Part shown: positions 34,199-41,994 of the stretch, piece after piece
Layout: each line of letters begins with the position of its first letter
Numbering within the stretch: position 1 is the stretch's first letter
Assembly: GCA_052390115.1 (NCBI GenBank)
Contig: JBQTHE010000007.1
Coordinates: 1-64,000, forward strand
Source: GCA-003244245 sp052390115
GTDB lineage: Bacteria; Actinomycetota; Actinomycetes; Mycobacteriales; Pseudonocardiaceae
DNA: 64,000 nucleotides
Reading direction: 5' to 3'
Position numbers and translations under genes: made by a program
Notes under the pieces: generated by a model
What the model saw: only the letters and a program-made list of their open reading frames with translations
Told to the model about the DNA's origin: nothing
Database searches by the model: none

Positions 34199-34939
34199 TC
34201 AGCCCTGGTGACAGGCGTAGACGGCCGCCAACCACTCGGCGCGGAACGCGTTCAGGTCCTCCCGGAACTGCATGATCGAAGCCCCGTACGGCACGCACGC
34301 GCCACCGGACTGGTTGGGCACGGACTGGCAGCCGTGTACCAAACGCCCGCCCAGCGCGGCGTGAGCCTTGATCGACTCGACGCGTCGGGACTCATTGAAC
34401 CAGGTGGAGTGGTACACCTCGTCGAGCGTGGCGCCCGTGGCGTCGTCGAGGTCGAACACGACCGAGGTGGCCGCTGGGAAGAACCAGCATGGTCCGATGT
34501 TGCTGATCGTCCCATTGAGTTCGACCTTGTTCAGTGCCATCAAGGTCGCTGCTTCGCGCAGCATCCGCAGCTGCGCGGGGCCGATTTGCTCCAGACCGGC
34601 GACTGGCAACAGTTCATCGCGGAAAAGGTAGGCGTATACCTGCCATGCGATTGAGAGGACTTCAGCCGGGTCGCTGGTTGTCCGACCGTGAGTGCGGATG
34701 AAATCCAGGCTGATCTGCTCCAGTGCGGTCTCGGTGGATTCCGTCAGGTCGAGCAGTTCCTCGCGCACGCCGTCCCAGTCGCAGACCAGCCACGACGAGG
34801 AGTCGAACCGGAAAAAGTACTGCGTCGGGTCGATTGTGATTACTTGGCCCTCGATGGTGATGCCGGGCAGGCGGCTCCAGCGCGCATCGAAGGGCTCTGG
34901 CAGCTCGACGCTGATCACGGGTAGGGCGGTGGTGGTCAT
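34199..34939 (-). CDS. Unknown 246-aa protein heading the kinase-methyltransferase-HAD operon
   Basis: No family is recognised. The protein starts MTTTALPVISVELPEPFDAR and has a predicted beta-rich N-terminus with IDPTQYFFRFDSSSWLVCDW, a helical middle, and a C-terminal stretch with three closely spaced Cys (GPCWFFPAATS; HGCQSVPNQSGGACVPYG). ATG 34939 has a perfect AAGGAGGAG just upstream. It leads a tight operon with the kinase-like, methyltransferase and HAD genes. Divergent from the PLD-like/2H pair across a 215-bp region rich in ACGTGCC motifs. Confidence 0.7.
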   Translation of the reverse strand: MTTTALPVISVELPEPFDARWSRLPGITIEGQVITIDPTQYFFRFDSSSWLVCDWDGVREELLDLTESTETALEQISLDFIRTHGRTTSDPAEVLSIAWQVYAYLFRDELLPVAGLEQIGPAQLRMLREAATLMALNKVELNGTISNIGPCWFFPAATSVVFDLDDATGATLDEVYHSTWFNESRRVESIKAHAALGGRLVHGCQSVPNQSGGACVPYGASIMQFREDLNAFRAEWLAAVYACHQG

Positions 34940-35020
34940 CAGCTCCTCCTTAGCTTTCCCAGTGTCTGAGCCGCTATCCGCCCGGTTCCTCCGGGCTGGC
35001 CCGATCCGATCGCCACAACT

Positions 35021-35156
35021 GTGCCGTAGGGTACGTTTCGTGGCACGTGTCGTGACGGGAGGTGCAGGGTGGCTCATGGCATCATTCTGTGCTTGGCCTG
35101 CAGAGCGGCGGCTACGAGAAAACATGTGCCGTTCACGTGCCGTTTACGTGCGAGGT
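35021..35156. promoter_or_regulatory. ACGTGCC-type repeats between divergent operons
   Basis: Upstream of the rightward gene three 11-bp direct repeats lie end to end: ATGTGCCGTTC (35124), ACGTGCCGTTT (35135) and ACGTGCGAGGT (35146). On the minus strand facing the leftward operon, ACGTGCC and ACGTACC occur 12 bp apart within 35025-35050, and GTGCC...GGCAC (35021-35045) forms an inverted pair. One regulator acting on both operons is inferred. Confidence 0.45.
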
Positions 35157-36141
35157 GAGCGAGATCGCACCGCCCGAGCTGGACCTCATCGTCGCTGATC
35201 TTGCCCAGTTGGTGACTCCCGGTCTTCGATCACCCCGTGCTCATCTGGTTGCGCTGACGCACCTGGCCGCCGTGCAGCATGAGCTCGCTGGGGGTGCGAG
35301 TTCGCTCGCCGATGCCGTCGAGAACGTTGTGAACCGCGGTCTGCAAGCGATGGGGACCGACGCGCACGAGAACCCCACGAGTCGCCTGGCTGATCCGGTC
35401 GCGGCCCTGCGCGCGGTACTGGCACTGCGACCCGGATCGGAGAGAGTCAAATCGAAGACGAGAAGGTTCGCGGCGGCACAAGCCCTGGGACTCCTCTCGG
35501 GCGACGGATGGCGAGCTCATCACGAAAAAGCTCTACTGCTCGATCTAGCGAAATCCATCCACGCTATAGAGGTCGACTCGCTCGCTGTAGAGGAAAACTC
35601 GCCGTACATCGCCGAGGCGAACCCAGTCAGCAACAGACCCGGAATAGCGAAATTCTATCACGACTTCGTCGATATTGCGGGTGACTGGGAATCGCTGTTT
35701 GTGTCCTCGTCCACTCTCGACTTGGCGATCATGTACGGAGCGACGTGGCGGAACACCTGCCGGAAGTACCTACAAGCTATTGCTGGCCGCCCTGACGGCA
35801 GGATTCGCGTCGTGCTGCCCGACCCCTCTGCTGACTCCATTCTCATCGCGTTTTACGCTCAAACCCTGGGAATCACTCCGGAAGACCTACGCGGGAGGGT
35901 TCACGCGGCGATAGCGGACTTTCGTGCGATGGAGCCTCGCCGCCACGTCGAAGTGTACGTAACCACTAGGGCATTTCGGCACGCGGTCTACATGTTCCCG
36001 GATCGCGCCATACTGGCGCTCTACGCCCTGTGTGGCGAACGCATCCCGACTCCAGCTCTGCTAATATCTGAAGGAGGACTGCTTTCGTTTCTGCGTGTAG
36101 ATTTCGATCGCTTGATCGAACAGAGTGGCCGCATTTCGTAG
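35155..36141 (+). CDS. Unknown protein with degenerate PLD-like C-terminal domain
   Basis: A 328-aa protein from GTG 35155. The N-terminal about 130 residues are helical (LDLIVADLAQLVTPGLRSPR, ...). The C-terminal part resembles phospholipase-D-like folds: LFVSSSTLDLAIMYGATWRN, RIRVVLPDP and FRHAVYMFPDRAILALYAL. In the last segment the HxKx4D motif reads H-A-V-Y-M-F-P-D (His276 to Asp283), with Val in place of the catalytic Lys. It may thus be a binding rather than a catalytic domain. Base composition is visibly lower in GC than neighbours. It precedes a 2H phosphoesterase by about 18 bp. Confidence 0.65.
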   Translation: MSEIAPPELDLIVADLAQLVTPGLRSPRAHLVALTHLAAVQHELAGGASSLADAVENVVNRGLQAMGTDAHENPTSRLADPVAALRAVLALRPGSERVKSKTRRFAAAQALGLLSGDGWRAHHEKALLLDLAKSIHAIEVDSLAVEENSPYIAEANPVSNRPGIAKFYHDFVDIAGDWESLFVSSSTLDLAIMYGATWRNTCRKYLQAIAGRPDGRIRVVLPDPSADSILIAFYAQTLGITPEDLRGRVHAAIADFRAMEPRRHVEVYVTTRAFRHAVYMFPDRAILALYALCGERIPTPALLISEGGLLSFLRVDFDRLIEQSGRIS

Positions 36142-36159
36142 CGTCGAGAGGTGGAGAAA

Positions 36160-36747
36160 GTGGATTTGGTTCGGGTCGACTTCGCCCTGATTCCCGATGA
36201 GCCGCTTTTCGGATCGGCAATCCGGGCCAGTCAGGCGATTACCGATGAATTTTACTACAACGAAAACGTCATTGATGACAAAACATTTCCCCCGCACGTG
36301 AGTCTCCACATATGTACTCTGCCGCAAGGCAAGGTCCAACAAGTAATCGGCGAGCTCGGTGCGCTGACTGGGAGGGTCGATCTGCCAGATATTAATCCAC
36401 TTGGGATCGAGCCGTCACACGGAGGTTACGTGATGCTGAGCATCGAGCGCACGACAGAAATTATGGCCCTGCATGAGGAAATTCTCGAACTGGCAGCGTC
36501 GGCACGTGACGGAGTCGGCGCAGACAAGTACGGCAGTGAGTATATCCGTGATTCCTTCGTGCCCCATGTCTCCCTGGCGAAGGTCGATCGTCACGATCTG
36601 ACCAGAGCGGCCACCATAGGAAGACAGGCCCTCGGTAGCTGCGACCCGACTCGGACCCGCACGCTCGACCTGTGCGACATCGGCCCGCGCAGCGAGCGAT
36701 GGGATGTCCTGGCCAGTTACCCGATCGGGGAATCCCCAAAGCTCTGA
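36160..36747 (+). CDS. 2H phosphoesterase (2'-5' RNA ligase-like) family protein
   Basis: A 195-aa protein with the two HxS signatures of the 2H phosphoesterase superfamily: PPHVSLHICTLP and FVPHVSLAKVD, about 90 residues apart. Both His and Ser are kept, so catalysis on 2',3'-cyclic phosphates or 2'-5' linkages is possible. GTG 36160 with GAGAGG about 8 nt upstream is chosen; GTG 36151 is an alternative. Second gene after the PLD-like protein, co-oriented and close. Converges with neuC. Confidence 0.78.
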   Translation: MDLVRVDFALIPDEPLFGSAIRASQAITDEFYYNENVIDDKTFPPHVSLHICTLPQGKVQQVIGELGALTGRVDLPDINPLGIEPSHGGYVMLSIERTTEIMALHEEILELAASARDGVGADKYGSEYIRDSFVPHVSLAKVDRHDLTRAATIGRQALGSCDPTRTRTLDLCDIGPRSERWDVLASYPIGESPKL

Positions 36748-36763
36748 ACGCTGAAAGGCCTGA

Positions 36764-37957
36764 CTACACCTTTGCGCGTTTGGCGAGCAGGGTCGCTGAA
36801 TCGAAATGTAGTTGCTTTTGCACTGGGGGGTTCAAAGTTGCCAGCACGTCGGCTATGTCGCGCCCCGCAGTGCCGGAACCGAACAGGTCGCTGCGTTCAT
36901 AGCGGCCGTGGGCGATCTGGGCACGGACCGCTTCGGTGATCTCGAGTGTGTCGTGTGAGGTGAACACGACGTTGGGGCCGCACTCGCGGTTGTGCTGGCG
37001 GGTGCCGATGCTGACGGCCGGCGTGCCGAGGTATGCGCCTTCGCGCAGCGCCGCCGACGAGTTGCCGATCATGCAGGCGCAATGCGTCATCAGCCGGGCG
37101 AAGTCCTCGGCGGGCAGGTTGCGGAAGAACCGGCAGCGATCGGCCAGACCCTGCTCGCGGAACTGCCGGATGCTGGTGGCGACCTCGGCACTGCCGGCGT
37201 CCACGTTCGGCCAGAAAACCAGCGCCTGCATCCCGATCGACGAGATCGCGCGCAATGTCGCGGCCATCTGATCGAGGCGGTGGCCGTATTCTGTCGTCAC
37301 ACCGTGTTGCATCACCAGCAGAAAAGGCTGCTCTGGATCGATCGGTGAACCCTCGCCGCAGTGGTCGATCAGCGCTTCGCGGTGGGTGCCCGGGTCGGCA
37401 CGGGCGGCGAGGTCGATCGCCGGGCAGCCGAGGTTGAACACGTACTGCGGGTCCTCTCCCATGGCGATGATGCGACGGGCGCTGAGCTGGGTGGCCGGGA
37501 AGTGGATGTGGGACAGCTTGGTGATCGCGTGCCGGACGCTCTCGTCGATCGATCCCGACACCTCGCCGCCTTGGGTGTGGGCGACGGGAATGTTCATGTA
37601 GGCGCCGGCGATGGCCGTCGCGATCGTCTCGAAGCGGTCGGCAACGGTGACGACGATGTCGGGTTCCAATCGCTCGAAGGCGGTCGGCAACTCCAGCAGA
37701 CCAAGCCCAGTGGATTTGGCCATCGTCGCCGGCGTCTGACCCTCGATGATGAAGCGGATCTTGGCGTCGGGTGTGAACCCGGCGGCCTCCAGCACGTTCA
37801 CCGCACAGCCGAACCGTTCGAGCAGCGCGGACGCGGCGGCGATCACCTGCAACTCCAGGTCGGGGTGATCGCGTACGGCTTCGAGCACTGTGGTGATCCG
37901 AGCCAGGTTGGCCCGGCTGGCGACGACGACGCAGATCTTTTTGCGACGTTCAGGCAC
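36764..37957 (-). CDS. neuC: UDP-N-acetylglucosamine 2-epimerase, hydrolysing (NeuC-like)
   Basis: A 397-aa GT-B-fold epimerase that converts UDP-GlcNAc (or a bacillosamine-type UDP-sugar) to ManNAc-type sugar and UDP, the first step toward nonulosonic acids. Motifs: VTVADRFETIATAIAGAYMN, VAHTQGGEVSGSIDESVRHA with the catalytic Glu/His, HCACMIGNSSAALREGAYLG and SIGTRQHNRECG. The family's usual length is about 380-390. A NeuB homologue lies 4 kb to the right beyond the stress block, but no CMP-sialate synthetase is seen, so the pathway is incomplete here. Confidence 0.9.
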   Translation of the reverse strand: MPERRKKICVVVASRANLARITTVLEAVRDHPDLELQVIAAASALLERFGCAVNVLEAAGFTPDAKIRFIIEGQTPATMAKSTGLGLLELPTAFERLEPDIVVTVADRFETIATAIAGAYMNIPVAHTQGGEVSGSIDESVRHAITKLSHIHFPATQLSARRIIAMGEDPQYVFNLGCPAIDLAARADPGTHREALIDHCGEGSPIDPEQPFLLVMQHGVTTEYGHRLDQMAATLRAISSIGMQALVFWPNVDAGSAEVATSIRQFREQGLADRCRFFRNLPAEDFARLMTHCACMIGNSSAALREGAYLGTPAVSIGTRQHNRECGPNVVFTSHDTLEITEAVRAQIAHGRYERSDLFGSGTAGRDIADVLATLNPPVQKQLHFDSATLLAKRAKV

Positions 37958-38044
37958 GTCGATGCCTCCTGACGACAGAACGAAGGAAGACAGAGCGTGC
38001 GGGTTCGAATCATAGCGGGACCTCCCACATCCCGGCGTGCTGTG

Positions 38045-38071
38045 GGATTAGGCCTCCCCGATACTGGGTAC
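38045..38071 (+). promoter_or_regulatory. Possible stress-sigma (SigB/SigH-type) promoter
   Basis: GGATTA (38045-38050) and GGGTAC (38066-38071), with a 15-bp spacer, resemble the actinobacterial GTTT-N13/15-GGGTAT stress-sigma consensus. It lies about 100 bp upstream of the CsbD gene that leads the envelope-stress block. The -35 match is weak. Confidence 0.3.
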
Positions 38072-38168
38072 TGACCAGTAGGGACGGCCCCGGCCGGTTC
38101 CCGATCGTGACGCACACCGACCCGCGCCGCCGATACGACGGCACATCCCGCTCGACAAGGAGTTAGCC

Positions 38169-38354
38169 GTGGGTACCGACGACAAGATCTCAAACAAGGC
38201 TGAGCAGCTGAAGGGCAAGGGTAAGGAGGCCGCCGGCAAGGCCACCGACGACGAGCAGCTCGAAGCCGAGGGCAAGGCGGACCAGGCCAGCGGCGACATC
38301 AAACAGGCCGGCGAGAAGGCCAAGGACGCCGTCCGGGACATCGTCAAGGACTGA
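38169..38354 (+). CDS. CsbD family stress protein
   Basis: A 61-aa highly charged, Lys/Asp/Glu/Ala-rich protein with the CsbD pattern (DKISNKAEQLKGKGKEAAGK, then KADQASGDIKQAGEKAKDAV). CsbD-like proteins are general-stress (SigB-regulated) proteins of unknown biochemical role. GTG 38169 is preceded by AAGGAG at 38157-38162. It leads the Asp23/AmaP block, consistent with a shared stress response. Confidence 0.85.
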   Translation: MGTDDKISNKAEQLKGKGKEAAGKATDDEQLEAEGKADQASGDIKQAGEKAKDAVRDIVKD

Positions 38355-38407
38355 ACTACCGAAACCGCCAGAATGTCTCGACTCAAAGAAACAAGGAGAA
38401 CTCGATC

Positions 38408-38899
38408 ATGGCAGACACCACCAGCACCGCTACTAAGCCGTCTAACTCCCCGTCCGCGGCTGCCAGTGCCGGCGGCGGGTCCCCGACCCGGCTGGCTGAG
38501 GACACCTCGCAGGGCAAGACCACCATCGCTGCGTCGGTGGTGCAGAAGATCGCCGGGATCGCCGCCCGTGAGCTCACCGGGGTGCATGCGTTGGGTGGCG
38601 GGTTGTCCCGCGCGTTCGGCGGGATCCGGGAACGCATCCCGGGCAGCACCGGCGCCTCGCAAACCTCCGGGGTGACGGTTGAGGTCGGCGAGAAGCAGGC
38701 CGCGATCGATCTCGACCTCATCATCGAGTACGGCGCGTCCATCGTGGACCTCGCCAAGGCCGTGCGCCGCAATGTCATCGGCGCCGTCGAGCAGATGACC
38801 GGCCTGGAGGTCATCGAGGTCAACATCGCGGTCAACGACATCCACATCGCGAGCGACGACGGCGGCGAGGCGCCGACCCAGGTGGCGCGGGTGGAGTGA
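38408..38899 (+). CDS. Asp23/Gls24 family envelope stress protein
   Basis: A 163-aa Asp23/Gls24 domain protein. After a disordered Ser/Thr-rich N-terminus comes the core TTIAASVVQKIAGIAARELTGV, then SGVTVEVGEKQAAIDLDLIIEYG and TGLEVIEVNIAVNDIHIA. Such proteins coat the inner face of the membrane through an AmaP anchor and respond to cell-wall or alkaline stress. ATG 38408 follows AAGGAG about 38393. First of six co-directional envelope genes. Confidence 0.9.
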   Translation: MADTTSTATKPSNSPSAAASAGGGSPTRLAEDTSQGKTTIAASVVQKIAGIAARELTGVHALGGGLSRAFGGIRERIPGSTGASQTSGVTVEVGEKQAAIDLDLIIEYGASIVDLAKAVRRNVIGAVEQMTGLEVIEVNIAVNDIHIASDDGGEAPTQVARVE

Positions 38900-38933
38900 G
38901 CGCTCGCGGCGGCAGTTCGAGGAGTTCGCGACT

Positions 38934-39317
38934 ATGAGCTTGACCTCCCTGACTCGACCCTCTCGGCACCCGTCCGAGCAGCCGGACTCCGGTCAGCTCG
39001 CCGATGCCGTCGCCACCGCGGTGCGTGCCCACCCCGCGGTGGCTGACCTGGACAGCGGCCTATTCGGCGCCACTGTTTGCTATCTTCCCAGCCGCCGGTT
39101 GGTGGGGGTATGGGTCGGGGAGCCCGGCGAACCGGTGGAGGTCTCCGTCGTCGCCCGCCTCGGCACCCCGCTGCCGCAGCTGGCCACCGAGCTGCGCCGG
39201 GTGATCACCGCGGTCACCGGCTCCAGGATGATCGACGTGATCATCAACGACGTGATCATTGACGATCCGATACCGATCTCTGACTTCCCTTTGCAGCACG
39301 GAAGGTCCCCACGATGA
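38934..39317 (+). CDS. Asp23-like hypothetical protein
   Basis: A 127-aa protein within the Asp23 operon. The segment VSVVARLGTPLPQLATELRR and the end VTGSRMIDVIINDVIIDDPI echo the second half of the Asp23 fold (LxxxVRxxVTGxxVxxVNVxVxDV). It is shorter and has lost the N-terminal half of the domain. It probably partners the full-length Asp23 proteins. ATG 38934; it overlaps the DUF2273 gene by 4 bp. Confidence 0.6.
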   Translation: MSLTSLTRPSRHPSEQPDSGQLADAVATAVRAHPAVADLDSGLFGATVCYLPSRRLVGVWVGEPGEPVEVSVVARLGTPLPQLATELRRVITAVTGSRMIDVIINDVIIDDPIPISDFPLQHGRSPR

Positions 39318-39496
39318 ACGCGACAACCATCGGTCTGCTTACCGGGCTCATTCTCGGCTTAGCCGGCGCAATCGGCGGCTTCAGCGGCTTCCTGCTCGCC
39401 CTGGTGCTCGGCGCGATCGGGCTGATCGTCGGTCGGGTTCTCGACGGGGAGCTCGACCTCGGCCAGGTGCTCAGCGGCAAGGGCCGGGACCGATGA
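39314..39496 (+). CDS. DUF2273 small membrane protein
   Basis: A 60-aa two-helix membrane protein (TIGLLTGLILGLAGAIGGFS; FLLALVLGAIGLIVGRVLDG), matching DUF2273, a family that is regularly linked to Asp23 and AmaP. The C-terminal amphipathic stretch is LDLGQVLSGKGRDR. It overlaps both neighbours by 4 bp (ATGA), so it is strictly co-translated. Likely helps anchor the Asp23 complex. Confidence 0.85.
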   Translation: MNATTIGLLTGLILGLAGAIGGFSGFLLALVLGAIGLIVGRVLDGELDLGQVLSGKGRDR

Positions 39497-39921
39497 CCGA
39501 GGCTACGGCCGGGGCTACCGCCCACCCGCAACCCGCCGCCGGCGCCACACTCGCTACGCCTGCACTACCCACCGCCGTCGATCCGGACGATCGGGGCCGG
39601 CTGAGGATCAGCCCGTTGGTCCTGCGTAAGATCGCTGAACACACCGTTGATCTGACGCCAGGCACCTTGCCCGCCCGGCGCACGGTGGCCGGGGTCGGTC
39701 TGGGCAGCACTGGAGCCAGCGTGAAGGCCACCATCACCGGTGAGCTGGTGGACATGCGCGTGGAGCTGGCGCTGCGCTACCCCGGCCCGGTGCGCTCTAC
39801 CGTGGACCAGCTGCGCAGCAGGATCGGCGACGAGGTGCGGCGGATCACCGGCTACCAGGTCCGCTCGATCGCCGTGACTGTCACCGCCCTGCTCCCCGAA
39901 CCCAGCCCCGGTCTGCAGTGA
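39493..39921 (+). CDS. Asp23/Gls24 family envelope stress protein (second)
   Basis: A 142-aa Asp23 domain protein with a 35-residue disordered Ala/Thr/Pro N-terminus. The core is LVLRKIAEHTVDLTPGTLPA, GASVKATITGELVDMRVELA and VRRITGYQVRSIAVTVTALL. ATG 39493 overlaps the DUF2273 stop by 4 bp. A long upstream in-frame extension lies inside DUF2273 and is rejected. Confidence 0.8.
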   Translation: MTEATAGATAHPQPAAGATLATPALPTAVDPDDRGRLRISPLVLRKIAEHTVDLTPGTLPARRTVAGVGLGSTGASVKATITGELVDMRVELALRYPGPVRSTVDQLRSRIGDEVRRITGYQVRSIAVTVTALLPEPSPGLQ

Positions 39922-39943
39922 CGCGGCCCTCTGGAGTGCACCG

Positions 39944-40477
39944 ATGAGGATCCTGTTACGTGTGCTGTCCCCGCTGCTCGGCCTGGCCGTGGCGGCAGTC
40001 GGTGGGTTCATTGCGCTAGAGGTCATCTGGGCCTGGGCGGGGCCCGCGGGGGGCCCGCTCGTGCTGCCGTGGCCGGCGTGGCAGGCGACCCTGCAGGGGT
40101 GGACCTGGACCTCCACCCCCGTCCGTCTCATCGCCGCCGGGCTGATCGTCGCCGGCCTGCTGCTCCTCGTACTGGCGCTGCGGGTCGGCCGTCGCGAGGT
40201 GCGGTTGATCGACCCCGCGCCCGAAATCACCGTGACCACCTCTCCACGGTCGCTGGCCCGGCTGGTTGGCCACCGAGTCCGAGAGCTCGACCATGTCGCC
40301 ACCGCCTCGGTCACCGCCACCCCCCGCAAGATTTTGGTGCGGGCGGCCAGCCGGCAACCCGCCGAGGCAGCCACACCCGGCATCACCGACGCCGTGCACA
40401 CCCTGCTGTCCGGCTTGCCGCTGGTCCACACCCCGCGGGTGTCGGTGGCCGTGAGCAACACCAAGAGGCCGGCATGA
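39944..40477 (+). CDS. DUF6286 membrane protein of the Asp23 operon
   Basis: A 177-aa protein with two N-terminal transmembrane helices (VLSPLLGLAVAAVGGFIALE; LIAAGLIVAGLLLLVLALRV) and a cytoplasmic Asp23-like C-terminal half (LARLVGHRVRELDHVATASV onward). Matches DUF6286 by order and content. It overlaps the AmaP gene by 4 bp. Likely membrane partner for Asp23 proteins. Confidence 0.75.
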   Translation: MRILLRVLSPLLGLAVAAVGGFIALEVIWAWAGPAGGPLVLPWPAWQATLQGWTWTSTPVRLIAAGLIVAGLLLLVLALRVGRREVRLIDPAPEITVTTSPRSLARLVGHRVRELDHVATASVTATPRKILVRAASRQPAEAATPGITDAVHTLLSGLPLVHTPRVSVAVSNTKRPA

Positions 40478-41082
40478 CCATTCCCGCCACCGCGGCGGCT
40501 CGCAAGGCCACCGCCCGCGCGGCCGGCGCCCAGCGCACCCTCGTCGGGCTGATCGGGCTGCTGAGCTTGGCCGTTGGTGCCGCTGCCCTCGTCGTCGGTT
40601 TCCGCCTGCTCGGCGACGACCGCGCCGCCCGCCCGGTACTCGATCCGCTAGCCCTGGACACCCTGCGCACTCACCAGATCCTCGCCCGCGGTGTGGCCAT
40701 CGCCGCCGGCGTGGTCCTGCTCGTGCTCGGGTTGCTCTGGGCCGCGCGCGCTGTCAAGCCGGAACGCCGCCCCAACCTCCTCCTCGACACCACCTCGGAC
40801 AGCTGGCTCGAGGTCAGCGCGTCGGCGATCGCCGACGCGCTGCGCGCCGATGCCGAGACCGTCACCGGTGTCAACCGTGCTCGCGCCCGCATGGTCGGCA
40901 CCGCCGCCACCCCCGTGTTGCGGCTGGACCTGTGGCTCGAGGACGGCACCGACGTCCGCGACGTCTACCGCAATCTCGACACCGGGGTCCTCACCCGCGC
41001 CCGCGACAGCCTCGGCGTGGCGGCCCTGACCACCACCGTCCGCATCGAACTCGACGCCGCAGCCCCCGCCCGGGTCATCTGA
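40474..41082 (+). CDS. amaP: AmaP-like alkaline shock response membrane anchor
   Basis: A 202-aa protein with two N-terminal helices (LVGLIGLLSLAVGAAALVVG; GVAIAAGVVLLVLGLLWAAR) and a soluble Asp23-interacting C-terminus (WLEVSASAIADALRADAETV; LRLDLWLEDGTDVRDVYRNL). AmaP anchors Asp23 at the membrane in Gram-positive bacteria. ATG 40474 overlaps the DUF6286 stop by 4 bp. The last gene of the block; its 3' end overlaps the convergent methyltransferase by 8 bp. Confidence 0.75.
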   Translation: MTIPATAAARKATARAAGAQRTLVGLIGLLSLAVGAAALVVGFRLLGDDRAARPVLDPLALDTLRTHQILARGVAIAAGVVLLVLGLLWAARAVKPERRPNLLLDTTSDSWLEVSASAIADALRADAETVTGVNRARARMVGTAATPVLRLDLWLEDGTDVRDVYRNLDTGVLTRARDSLGVAALTTTVRIELDAAAPARVI

Positions 41083-41968
41083 CCCGGGCCAGAAACTGCG
41101 CTGCGGTGGCTTGCAGAGCCGCCCAGTCGGGCTCGGCGCGCGATCCCGGGGCGAGCACGAAGCCCCGGTGCCCGTCGTCGGACAACCGCTCGGCGATGAT
41201 GGTGAAACCGGCCAGCGCGAAATAGGCCACCGCGGTCGGGCGTGTCAGGTAATAGGGATGATCGATCTTGACCACCTGCTCGACGCTGCCGGTCCGGCGC
41301 AGCGCGACGTCGACATCGACGATGTCGACGAACGCGCGGCCACCGTCGGCCGTCATCCGGCGTAGCGTCGCCATCGTGCCACGAACATCGATCAGGTGGT
41401 CGATCGTCTGGCACAGCAGCACGAGGTTCCACCTGCGCTGACCCGGATCGAAGTCCTCGACGAGCCCGGCGATCGTCCCCATACCGGCGGCCCGGGCGAC
41501 CGCGAGCTCGTCCGGGGACGGGTCGAGGACGGTCGCCCGCGCGTTCAGGCGCGCCGCCAGGACCCCGGCGACCACACCCGTTGAGCCGCCGACGTCGAGG
41601 ATCTTGCGTGGCGACGCCGGCAGCAGCGGGAGCAGAAACTCGGCTAGCTCGGCGGCGTAGCCGCGCTGGTCCAGCTGAACGGTCTCGGCATCGATGCGGC
41701 GGCTGTGGTAGGCCGACACCAAAGGGCGATAGACCTCGGCGTAGAAGTGCGCGTACTGCTTGGCGCTCAGCCGTGGGCAGAGGTAACCGAGCCCGCAACC
41801 TCGGCATACTACAAAGGTCGCGGGGTAGCCGTAGCGGTCGCGCGCGGCGACCTCGACGGCGTGGTTGTGCGCACCGCACAGGTTGCACTCCGCAGTGCGA
41901 TGGGTGGCATGCGTGCCATAGTCATAACCGAGCGCGGCGACCTGCTCGGCTGTCATCGATCGTGTCAT
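41075..41968 (-). CDS. Class I methyltransferase with N-terminal zinc-binding motif
   Basis: A 297-aa protein. The N-terminus has C-x2-C ... C-x2-C (AECNLCGAH; FVVCRGCGLGYLCP), as in zinc-containing sugar or C-methyltransferases. The SAM motif is KILDVGGSTGVVAGVLAARL, with VVLD-type motif II (ATVLDPSPDEL) and LLCQTIDHLID. ATG 41968 lies 26 bp from the divergent neuB start, so the two share a promoter region and may act on the same sugar. Confidence 0.82.
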   Translation of the reverse strand: MTRSMTAEQVAALGYDYGTHATHRTAECNLCGAHNHAVEVAARDRYGYPATFVVCRGCGLGYLCPRLSAKQYAHFYAEVYRPLVSAYHSRRIDAETVQLDQRGYAAELAEFLLPLLPASPRKILDVGGSTGVVAGVLAARLNARATVLDPSPDELAVARAAGMGTIAGLVEDFDPGQRRWNLVLLCQTIDHLIDVRGTMATLRRMTADGGRAFVDIVDVDVALRRTGSVEQVVKIDHPYYLTRPTAVAYFALAGFTIIAERLSDDGHRGFVLAPGSRAEPDWAALQATAAQFLARVR

Positions 41969-41994
41969 TGTTAGTCCATTCGTGAAGCTGGGGA

